From NCBI GenBank assembly GCA_001600875.1, contig BCLD01000004.1, positions 1,098,577-1,162,576 on the forward strand: a DNA stretch of 64,000 bases, given 5' to 3'. A model generated the notes under the pieces. It was not told the DNA's origin. It made no database searches and was given only the letters and a program-made list of their open reading frames with translations. The DNA comes from Solicoccozyma terricola. Lineage: Eukaryota; Basidiomycota; Tremellomycetes; Filobasidiales; Piskurozymaceae. A program made the translations under genes and the position numbers. Shown here piece after piece: positions 51,791 through 61,477 of this stretch (position 1 is its first letter; each line of letters begins with the position of its first letter).

Positions 51791-52245
51791 AGCACACCTT
51801 TTCGTTTGATCGCCCCCCCACACTGAATGGCGTGCTGTGGTTGTCAACTGTAAAGTTGCAGCCGGTGGTGGTTGTATCCGTCCATTTTGGAAATACTCAG
51901 GCAGAGTGGCGGGACCAGTGGCGATGGAATCGACAGACTGACACAAGGTCTGACGTGCTCCAGTTGGAAGCTGAGCGATGCCGCTCGGCTCACGTCTCTC
52001 ATTTCTCGGCATATGAGCTCCTCGTTACTGCCGAATGGCCCAAGATTCGCAAAAATCGGGGTTGATCGTCAGGGTCGTGTCCAGACCTCCTATGGAGCAT
52101 TGCGTGCTGCGGAATCATCGATCTTTTTTCCTCAGACAGCTAGATTAATTTATAGGTCTCTGCTAGATATGTCGGGGGAGAGCAGGATCTGCATTAGGCA
52201 ACCTTTCGACCCACATTTAGGACCCTGCTTGCTGCCACCATTAAC
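51791..52245. other. Upstream region of sulfate permease, no gene seen
   Basis: No exon chain recognised. Open frames are short and without family features. Presumably the sulfate permease promoter. No CACGTG core was noticed here. Confidence 0.45.
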
Positions 52246-54767
52246 ATGCCCTATGAAAAGCACGGCCTGAAGGCCAAAACTGTGAAATTAGCAAAGAAGG
52301 TCGTGGGTGCGCCAGAAGATGCTCCAGAGACCGTACACTCCATCGACTACCTGCGAGGAAAGACGGGCAACGTCAAGTCGACCACTTTGGGGTATGTCAA
52401 GTCACTGTTTCCCTTCATCCAATGGCTGCCCAATTATAACCTGACCTGGCTGGTTGGCGACCTCATTGCGTAAGTGAAGACGTCCACTGCCCGGATCCCG
52501 AGAGAGCGAGCGCATTGACGAGCAATTTGCTGCAGGGGTATCACCGTTGGCATGGTCCTCGTTCCTCAGTCGATGGCATATGCAAAGATCGCTACTCTGC
52601 CTGTCGAATATGGCCTCTACTCTTCGTTCATCGGGGTCCTCACGTGAGTTTGCAACGTAGCCCAGGTAGCCAACGTAGCATCGTTCCGAACGAGTCACGC
52701 TGACTTCCGCCTTCCCCTTCAGCTACGCCTTCTTTGCCACCTCCAAAGATGTCAGTATCGGACCAGTGGCTGTCATGTCACTCGAGACGGCCAATGTCAT
52801 CGCCTACGTACAAGCCAATCACCCTGGGGAATGGTCTAATCCGGTGATCGCCACTGCCCTGGCTTTCATCTGCGGATTCATCGTCCTTGGTATCGGATTA
52901 CTACGTCTGGGCTGGATCATCGAATTCATCCCGCAACCAGCAATCTCCGGATTCATGACTGGATCGGCAATAAACATCGCTGCGGGCCAGGTTCCGAACT
53001 TGTTTGGCATACAGAAACGCTTCAACACCCGAGCGGCCACCTATCTGGTCATAATTAATACACTCAAAAACTTGAAATACACGACGCTCGACGCCGCTTT
53101 CGGTGTCACTGCGCTGGTGGCTTTGTATATCATCAAGTGGAGTCTGGCGTGGTCCGGCAAACGATATCCACGCTTCAGCCGAGCAGCATTCTTCCTTACG
53201 GCATTCCGTCATGCCTTCGTCTTGATCATCTTCACTATCGCCGCGTGGCGAACCGTCATCCACCTCAAGCCGAAGAACTATCCGATTACAGTGCTGGGTC
53301 CGGTTCCCCGAGGTCTGAAGCACGTAGGACAGCCATACATAAGCACGGCACTCCTGTCTGCTCTCGGTGCCAAGATCCCTGTATCGACCATCATTCTTTT
53401 CCTGGAGCATATCTCCATCGCGAAGTCATTTGGTCGTCGCAATGGTTATACGATCGACCCGAATCAAGAGCTGGTGGCCATCGGCGTCAACAACACGCTG
53501 GGTACAGTCTTTTCTGCGTACCCTTCCACTGGATCCTTTTCTAGATCAGCGCTCAAATCCAAATCTGGTGTCCGTACTCCTGCCGCTGGAATCCCCACCG
53601 GTATCGTGGTCCTCATCGCGCTTTACGCCTTGACCGACGCATTTTACTACATCCCCACTGCTTCGTTGGCTGCGCTTATTATTCACGCAGTCGCCGACCT
53701 GGTCGCCTCTCCCAAGCAGTCGTACGGGTTTTGGAGAGTCTCTCCCCTCGAGTATCTCATTTGGTTGACGGCCGTTCTTCTTTCCATTTTTACAACCATA
53801 GAGATCGGCATATATGCTTCGGTCGGTGCATCAATCGTCCTTTTACTCTTCCGGATTGCTCGCCCTCGTGGTCACTTTCTCGGCAGAGTCAGGATCAGGC
53901 AGCAGAACGGCGTTGACCAAAATGGCCCAACGAGGGATGTGTATATTCCCTTGTGTGGCGACGGTGGGATCACCAATTCGCAGGTCAAGATCGAATCACC
54001 ACCGCCTGGTGTGATTATTTACCGGTTCGAAGAGTCATTCCTCTACCCGAATGCGTCTTATATCAACCAGGCAATTATCGGCCAAGTCAAGGCAAGCACG
54101 CGAAGGGGCAAGGATATGACCGAGGTCACGCTAGGTAATAGACAATGGAACGACCCGGGACCCAGACGAGGGGCTTCGTTAGACACTCAGGCCAAATCCG
54201 ACAAGCCAATCATGCGAGCAATCATTCTTGACTTTTCCGCTGTAGCCAACCTTGACACTACGGGTGTGCAGAGCTTGATTGATCTTCGGAGGGAGGTGGA
54301 GAACTGGGCAGATGCGCCTGTCGAGTTTCATTTTGCCGCGGTGTTGGCTCCGTGGACTCGTCGTGCTCTAGTCGCTGGAGGGTTTGGTTATGGTTCACGT
54401 GAGTGGTGGAGGGTTTGTGATGCAATAATCACTCACACAGCTGACTTTGTACCCTGCTCTTCCAGTTCGACACTCGACTCCTGTCGAAGTCGCGCCTATC
54501 GTGCCACCCACCGACGTACTCTCGCCTACCGATCGTGAGCAGCACGATACCGAGGTCCTCGAGGCTAGGCGACACGCTAGCGAAAACCGGATCCAACCTG
54601 TCGAGATCGAGGAGCATCCGCCTACCGAAACGGAATTCAAGGACTCTGGCAAGCTTTCGGTCGTATCTTCGACCTCTAGCGCAGAGGTCCCACTTCTTTC
54701 CACTGCCACTCCATTCTTCCACCTTGATCTGAGAAGCGCCATCTCGGCTGTAGCTCCTGGGGAGTAA
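52246..54767 (+). CDS. SUL1: Sulfate permease (SLC26/SulP family)
   Basis: Exons 52246-52469, 52536-52643, 52723-54398 and 54466-54767. The cytosolic N-terminus is MPYEKHGLKAKTVKLAKK. The SulP transport core follows: YVKSLFPFIQWLPNYNLTWLVGDLIAG/ITVGMVLVPQSMAYAKIATLP, VEYGLYSSFIGVLT/YAFFATSKDVSIGPVAVMSL, FIPQPAISGFMTGSAI, FLEHISIAKSFGRRNGYTIDPNQEL and GSFSRSALKSKSGVRTP. Twelve or more membrane helices continue to about 53870. A C-terminal STAS domain is seen from DVYIPL to IILDFSAVANLDTTGVQSL and FHFAAVLAPWTRRAL, followed by a ~100-residue Glu/Pro/Thr-rich tail in exon 4. High-affinity proton/sulfate uptake at the plasma membrane is expected. Fewer, more widely spaced introns than in the housekeeping block to the left. 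Confidence 0.93.
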
Positions 54768-55776
54768 TGTGGCGTTGAAGAAGTAAGGACAACAAAAGAG
54801 GCACAAATGCAAGCGCCAACAAAAATTGAGCGGGTCTGTTATAGGGTGGATCATCTTCGCAAGACGTTGAATATATGAACGTGATGACCATATATACTAA
54901 TGCGCAAGCCATAGTTGTATGGGTAGAATTGTGGTGTTGACAAATTCACCTTGTTGTTGGTGCCTCAGCAGAATAACACAATCACCTCTGACCGAGGGAA
55001 AGAAGAGGTTATCGCTGCATATCATTTAGGAGTCGATATTTGATACAGATCAGCAAACTGTATATCAACAAGCCCAGTGAGACGTGCCTGAGGTCCCGCT
55101 GTGGACGGAATCATATCTTACGTTCTAGGCCACCTCGGTCTTGGACGTTACCTGTGGGACAAACTCACAACACACAAGGGCCTACGATGTGGGTCGTGTA
55201 TGATCAGCCAAAGTAAACTCTGAGTAGTTGTAGGATGTGGGCTCACACTTTTGCAAACCCGACACATGACCAGCACGGCAGCCTCCGCTGCCTGCCGATC
55301 AGCGTGACAATCAAACACGTGTGAGTGCGCCAGGCCATGTTCCTCACATGGGACGCCTTATCCGCCTGCTATCAGCTTCGGTCAGGACGGTATCTCCCTT
55401 CACCCGTGTTATCCAAGTGTCTCAAGCCCACGAAATGATTAAACGGCACTTCTCAGGACAAATGTCACCGCCACCAAGCCACTCGATGTGATCCGTTAGC
55501 CAGGAGGTTCGGACTCGCCGCTGGGTTTCCGCCTAACCAGCATCCGCGCGACCGACCTGGTGGAAGCTGTCGGCAAAATCATGGGTGATGCACTGACTTT
55601 AAGGCGTTGCAAAGTTGTCTCGAATTCGCGACCAAAGTCCGGTCGATCTGCTTTGCTTGGCTCCGCGCTATCAGTGAGACCGACAGAGGGGAGAATATAT
55701 ACCCATGCTCTCCTTGGAAGCAGATTCCCTTTTCTTGACATCAACTCCAACACTACCTACAAAGAATATCCACCAT
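54768..55776. other. 1-kb intergenic region
   Basis: No gene recognised on either strand; short frames lack exon logic. An ACACGTGT palindrome with a CACGTG core lies at 55316-55321. The left part is the sulfate permease 3' UTR, the right part the promoter of the MARVEL-like gene. Confidence 0.45.
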
Positions 55777-56625
55777 ATGAAAGGCACCCATATCACTCGA
55801 CTCTGCTTCGCAATCGGCCTGATTGCCTGCGGTGCCATCGTCCTCGGCATCTCCGCGGACATTGAAACGATTGTGAGTGGCGTCATTGCGAGTTGCCGGG
55901 CGTTTCAGTGCAACTGCCTAACCTGCACCGTCGTCTGTCATGACTCAGCTGCGCAGTAATGGGATCTCTACAACGACATTTCCGTATGCCGCCTGGCTTG
56001 GTGGCTTCACCATCGTGGTGGAGATGATCTTCATCCTCGTTCGCATGTTGGATCCAGATTCTTTCTTATCCATCGTTGCAGTCGACGCGCTCTGGGCATT
56101 CGTAATGTTCATCCTGACCCTCAGTGAGTCGGTGCGGTCTATTTCACAGAGTTTGACGCTGATGGGTATCATCCGTCAACGCAGGTTGCGCGTCACTGAG
56201 CACACAGCGGACCAGAGGGTGTTCTTGGTCAATCCACGGGTCTTGTGAGTTCCGCCTCCTTCCCCATCGGAGCGACGAGTGCTCACGTACGTGGTCACCC
56301 CAGCATCCCTCTGCTCCAAGATCGATGCGGTGACGGTGTTTTTGTGGGTTAGCTGGGCGATCTGGCTCTTCGTCCTCTTCACCTTGGTATACATCATTGG
56401 TTCGTCGAATGGGGACAACTCGGTAAGTCTGCCTACATTTTATTTCATTTTGCACGCGACAAGATACTGACAAGGTACGATTCTCGAATACAGGTTTTAC
56501 GACAGCCCATCACCACGTACGAGCCAAAGGTACAGAACACTGGCTACAGAACAACCCCAGGCTCTATTCCGGCAGACCCTATTTACCCAAATCCAGCTCA
56601 AGCTCCCACCACGATGACTGTCTGA
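55777..56625 (+). CDS. MARVEL-like four-helix membrane protein
   Basis: The start MKGTHITRLCFAIGLIACGAIVLGISADIETI (helix 1) is spliced to LRSNGISTTTFPYAAWLGGFTIVVEMIFILVRML (helix 2) and FLSIVAVDALWAFVMFILTL (helix 3). A Cys-containing loop exon follows, and then SKIDAVTVFLWVSWAIWLFVLFTLVYIIG (helix 4). The cytosolic tail QPITTYEPKVQNTGYRTTPG-type ends PNPAQAPTTMTV (stop 56623). The arrangement of four helices, with a Cys-rich extracellular loop between helices 3 and 4 and a Pro/Thr-rich tail, matches fungal MARVEL-domain proteins of unknown role in membrane apposition. An upstream in-frame Met at 55705 is possible. Exon junctions of the loop are the least certain part. Confidence 0.65.
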
Positions 56626-57215
56626 CCGAATCGTTGTGTGGAGGTTTCGATCCCGATAATGTCCCGTCAGGGTGTTTCGAGAGCCTTGGTTTACCTTGAT
56701 AATGTTACTGTTTGTTTTATAATTTGAGTATAATTGATATCCTTGTGATCTGTTCGTAAAGCATTCCTCGAATGAAGGGGGTGCAGCCAAGTGTATCGGG
56801 GCTATTCGTATGCCGGGAAAGTCTTTGATATCCTCCTGGAATACTTCAACTGATAGAGAGCGGTTGAGCTGGCAGCAACATATACCTACGCATCTGCGCC
56901 AGCAGCAGATACCAGCCTGCGGGTTCATCATGAAGGAATTCGCGTTGAGAACGAGTGGCAGCAAATTGAGGCTTCAATCAGAGTGTTGTCACATATGGTG
57001 GTCGGCGGCATCACTCAAAATCATCTCTAGAACAATATCTCCCTTCCACTGGTGGCAGTCGTTAAATTCGGGAACAGTATCCGGTCAGCGCCCGGAGCTC
57101 GAATGAGCGTTGAGCACCTGAAATCTGACATCGGACGGTAATGACCCATGGGTTGCATATAAGAGGTTTGCATTGAAAAAGACATGGTCCGTTATCACCA
57201 GCACATCATTTCTGA
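56626..57215. other. Convergent intergenic region
   Basis: Lies between the ends of the MARVEL-like gene (+) and the lactate dehydrogenase gene (-). No gene or RNA is recognised; 56690-56760 is AT-rich, as expected for 3' ends. Confidence 0.5.
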
Positions 57216-58308
57216 CTAGAAATACCCTTCACACGACTTCATCACGTCCCTCACGCTCTTTGCGGACCTCATCAAGGCGGCCGTCTCGTCCTCCGTGAGC
57301 TCGAACGGAAGAGTTGCGACCACACCCCCGCGGCCGATAACGGCAGGTATGCTGAGGCAACACTGGAGGTCTTCCTGCCAATGGCTGACGGGAACTACGT
57401 GGCGTTGATCATAGATGATGCTCTCGCACAGTGTAGTTGCGGCTACGGCGACCCCAAACGATGTGAATCCCTTGGCGGCGATGATGGATGCGGCCTTGTC
57501 CCGCGTGCTGTCGGCGATGGAGGCGAGCTCGGAAGGCGACAGAGGGAGGACATGGGAGAGGGGTTTCCCGCATACAGTTGTCGCAGACCAAGCGACCTAG
57601 GGAGAAAAGGGGGGGAGGGGGGGGAGGGAGGCCCGCCGGCGGAAGGTCAGTGTTACAGCAGCACAGAATAAAGCAAAACAAATACCGCTTACACATTGAG
57701 AGTCGCCATGCTCACCAATGATGGTGGCGTGGACAGAGCGGTCAGCGATCTGCCGGCGTAGTATGTTTGTGAGTCGGCAGTACCACTCTCACGACATACA
57801 CCCACCCACCCACCTTCAACCTCTCGGCCAATGCCCTTATCAACCTGACCGAATCCAGCAGAGTTCCCGACCCGATCACCTGCTCTCGTGGCAAGCCCGA
57901 CATCTTCTGCGCCATCCCCGTCAACACATCGACCGGGTTAGCCACCAGTAACAACACGGCATCTGGACGGATCGGCTTCATCCCATCCAACACCGACTTT
58001 AGGACCTTGAAGTTGCGATCGATGAGGTCAAGGCGGGTATCCCCCGGTCGCTGTTTTGCGCCGGCGGTGATGATGATGATCTCGGCAGAGCGTGCATCCT
58101 CCAGAGTTCCCTGGCGTACGCGAACATTGGCGAGGAAGGTGCCATCCGAGAGATCCTGGACCTGAGCTCGACAGAGTGTCGTGTCGATGTCGACAAGAAT
58201 GAGATCGCCGACAGCTCGACGAAGGATGAGGGTGTGTGCGATGGTTGATCCGACGGAACCTGCACCGATGATGGCTATGGTGTGTGAGGACATGGTGGGT
58301 GAGGACAT
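57216..58308 (-). CDS. NAD-dependent L-lactate dehydrogenase
   Basis: The start MSSPTMSSHTIAIIGAGSVG gives the Rossmann glycine motif GAGSVGST, then LILVDIDTTLCRAQVQDLSD, and IIITAGAKQRPGDTRLDLIDRN. In this loop the Gln before RPG corresponds to the lactate-type specificity residue, where malate dehydrogenases have Arg. It continues VLLLVANPVDVLTGMAQKMSGLP, VIGSGTLLDSVRL, the catalytic His in SVHATIIGEHGDSQC, and VAWSATTVCGKPL, KGFTSFGVAVAATTL, SIPAVIGRGGVVATLPFEL. The stop is at 57216-57218 (SCEGYF). Three exons and about 330 residues. Reduces pyruvate with NADH in the cytosol. MSSH at 58293 is an alternative start. Sequence style resembles bacterial/Firmicute-type LDHs, but origin cannot be judged without a tree. 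Confidence 0.88.
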
Positions 58309-58318
58309 TGTGGGTGAA

Positions 58319-58375
58319 TTGGGTGGTGGATGGGTGGTGGATGGGTGGTGGATGGGTGGTGGATGGGTGGTGTAC
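58319..58375. repeat. 11-bp minisatellite (GTGGTGGATGG) upstream of LDH
   Basis: About five copies of an 11-mer lie directly upstream of the lactate dehydrogenase ATG, in its leader. They are open in the LDH frame (a Pro/His/Thr-rich translation), so an N-terminally extended protein cannot be fully excluded. Confidence 0.75.
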
Positions 58376-58644
58376 TGGGTGGTGGGATGGGCTGTGGTGA
58401 AACTGTACGCTGGTCTACTAGACATCCATCTATCCATCTACGGATGCGATCGATTGATAATTTTGCTTCCGCAACGCGAAACTCTATTGTTCTCTCGCCA
58501 CCCCGCCCCGCTCAAGACATGGTCGGTATCCGCACAGGGGTGGCAGTCGTGGCACAGCATCGGGAGGGCATTGTAGTGGCAGCAAAAGACATGAAATACA
58601 GAGTAAAGCATTGTCAAGAAAGACGACCCGAACGCAAAGTCTTA

Positions 58645-60849
58645 TCACAACAGAAGAGTAGCTCCCCCAACCACGGCGAACAATAGCCCCAAGAACACAC
58701 TCGCAACGGTGGTGTGACAATCTCCGCTCTTTGACGACGTGCTGGCGCTGGCACTTTGGTTGAGGAATGCGGGGGCCACACCAACCACGGGAATGTAAGG
58801 GGCGGGAGTCGTCGTGTTGTCGTCGCCCTTCCAACACCAGGTATTGAAACACGACTGGCAGACGGAGCTGCGGGCCGTTCCGTTCACCGTGGCAGCGCGG
58901 TCCATCAGCGCGCAGGTCAGGCATGTCGGCCAGTTGGACACCGTGCCGTTGAGGTCGAGAGTTCGTCGTCCGTTGTCAACTATGCTCACAGCTTGATCGG
59001 TCGGGTAAGCGAGCTGGAAGGTCGACGTGTTGGAATAGGTGGACCACGGCGCATTGGGAATGTAGACAATGAGCACAGTGCCGTTCGTTTCATTGCAGCC
59101 GAAGAATGTCGGACGAGTATTGTAACCTCCGTTGATGAAACCATTCGTTGAAGGCACCTGGGGCATCCTGCTGGTCAAATTATATGCCTTTTCCTGATCT
59201 AGCGCCTTCTGGTAGGAAACGTGAAGGCTGCTCCCATTCGGCCACGAGTAGTTGGTGTCGGCGCTATTGTCAAGAGCGATGATGGCATCGACAGCGCGAT
59301 GCGGGACGAGGAATGGATCGAGAGGGACGTTTTCCTGAGGTGCGGGAAAAGTATATATGAAACGTCGGCCCCTTGGCCACCCATTTTGAAACTCACGTTG
59401 GCTTCTCCGCCATCTACAAGGGTTATGGTCGTGAAGTTTGAAATCTAGGACGGGGCTGTCATGAGAGACTCCCACGGTGATCTTGAGAGCCACTACTCAC
59501 CGGGTTACTCGTTGCATTCCAATTGCGGAAAGAGTTTGGGTATATTGCTACGTCATTTTGATTCTCGCCAATGTTCTGTAGTATGTCCTTGATCGCGGAC
59601 TGTAAAATAGAGGCTTCGCTCGAGTTGACGATGAGAAACGCTTGGTTGAACAGTGTGGATGATGTGCCAGCGACGTAGCTAAATCATAGCAGGGTCAACC
59701 TGTGAGATTTCGCGTAGCCCTCCACCGGACACCGGGACACCGGAACCGGACACTCACCCAAGGTTGGAGAAACCCAAGACACACTCGCCCGTCGGCGCCG
59801 CATTACTCAAGTTGGTGCCAAGATACTGAATGTCTGTAAAAGCTCCCATTGTCTTGCGATCACTGCCCCAGGACCATGTCCCAAACTCGCCGAGAGAGAA
59901 CTCCCAGATGGTGGAGTTGACGGCAATGACGAGCTCTCCAGGTTCTCGCTCTACCGCGAGCATGATAGGGTATGGGAGACTTGCATTCTGGGTGGCGGGG
60001 AAGGAACGAATGTCGGTGATGGTGAGGTTGGGAGAGTTGTTTGTGTGGTACTGGGAAGGGAAGACTGTGTGCGATGGGATTGTGTTAGTTGTCCTTCATT
60101 CCCGAGACCCACCAAAATCTTTCCTCACGGTGATCGCTAAGCGCTAAAGACCAGTAGTCCGTGATCTGTGTGCTGAAACCTGCAGCCTCCTTGCCCGCGA
60201 CCTCGGATACGAGATCCGCATAGAATCGGACGGTGTCGTTGGATGGGACTACGAGGTTTGAAGCGGTGTTCCAGACCTGAGGGGTGCCTGGACCATTGGT
60301 TTGGATATTCACGCCACACATTTAACGGTCACGCACGTTTTGGGCCAACAGATCCGCACTCAGACCATCATTGCCAAAGAAGCTCGACACGGCCCAGCTG
60401 CCCCCGCTCAGACCACCAACGTAGGCCGAGAGGGCCAAGATGTCTCCCGCCGATCCCTTGGTGTTGTTTTGCAGAAAAGCCTGGCCAGATCCAGAGATCA
60501 TGGCGCGGTATCCACCGCCGCTCAGAGCCATCGCTACTACCGGAGTACGGGGAGGGGCAGTGAGATTGAGGCTGGAGATGCGGGCGGACCACGCAGCCTT
60601 GATCAGAGGGTCTCTTGTCGCCAGGTAGGCCCTTTCGACGTCTCCCAGGGAATCTGCCGGGCGAATCCAGGTGAGGTTTGTAGGGCAAGTGGCGTTGTAC
60701 GGAGCATAGCTTTGACCGGAGGTGCTACCAGGAGCTCGTACGTAGAGGAGTTGCTCTCCAGCACGCTTTTCAAAGGATGGCGCTGGTATACCAGGCGAAG
60801 CCGTAGTGAGACCGACGAGCAGGGACAGAAAGACGCCAGAGAGGTGCAT
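58645..60849 (-). CDS. PLB1: Phospholipase B, secreted/GPI-anchored
   Basis: The minus-strand start at 60849 gives a signal peptide MHLSGVFLSLLVGLTTASPG. The lysophospholipase catalytic domain follows: SYAPYNATCPTNLTWIRPA, VVAMALSGGGYRAMISGSGQAFL (oxyanion/Arg motif SGGGYRAM), and YVGGLSGGSWAVSSFF (nucleophile Ser in GLSGGS). Then come FYADLVSEVAGKEAAGF, DYWSLALSD, WEFSLGEFGTWSWGS, TGECVLGFSNLG, and TLVDGGEANENVPLDPFLVP with the catalytic Asp in VDGGE. Many N-glycosylation sequons are present. The Cys-rich end SSVCQSCFNTWCWKG is followed by a Ser-rich stretch and a C-terminal hydrophobic helix VASVFLGLLFAVVGGATLLL, a GPI-anchor signal. It hydrolyses both acyl chains of phospholipids at the cell wall or outside. 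About five introns. Complete. Confidence 0.93.
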
Positions 60850-61477
60850 TTTGGACGGACGAGAGTGACGGGAGGAGATGTTTGCAAAGGCAATGAGGTC
60901 ATTCCTGAGGAAGCCCAGTGCTGGCTGTCGTCGAACTTGAACCTGAAGGGAGCAGGCATGATTGGATGCAAAGAATGTAGGAGCCAAGCCCCAGTCGGTC
61001 CAGACCTTGTGTGTGTTGCTGCTATCCTGGTCTCGGCTGTGAGCCCTGCCATGTATGCCAGCTGTGAGGTGAGGTACAGCGGGCTGAACACACACCGGAA
61101 ACTTCCGTGCCACGTGGGAATCAGGTCCCGCCGTCCACTTTCGTCCACTTTCGACATGACCACCCACAGGACCTCCCAGCCGCACAAACACATCGAGACA
61201 TCCAGCGCCCATCACATGATCGCGAGGGAAGGCAGTGCATGACAGGTCGATGACAGGTCAACTCAAACGACGATTGTCGATCCGCCAGCATCCGCAACGG
61301 GCGAAATGTCGAGGGGTCCAATGTCCATCCCCGGCATCTTGGCGGCCGGGTCCTTTCAGCACCTGACATGTACGCTTTGGGATATGTGTTGTTAGTCAAT
61401 CGACCCCCACCCCACCCCATCGGCATCGTGGCAAGTTCGTGGCCCTGTCAACGCCTTTGACAACCATCATCATCATC
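60850..61477. other. Divergent promoter PLB1 / CCG-9-like
   Basis: No gene recognised; overlapping frames are non-specific. A CACGTG core is at 61111-61116. CATCATCATC repeats precede the + strand start codon. Confidence 0.45.

Noticed and set aside
54429..54854. Minus-strand frames opposite the last sulfate permease exon
   Set aside because: Shadow frames of a real exon with no recognisable features.
57381..57721. Plus-strand frames opposite the lactate dehydrogenase C-terminal exon
   Set aside because: Shadows of the minus-strand exon that holds the conserved LDH blocks.
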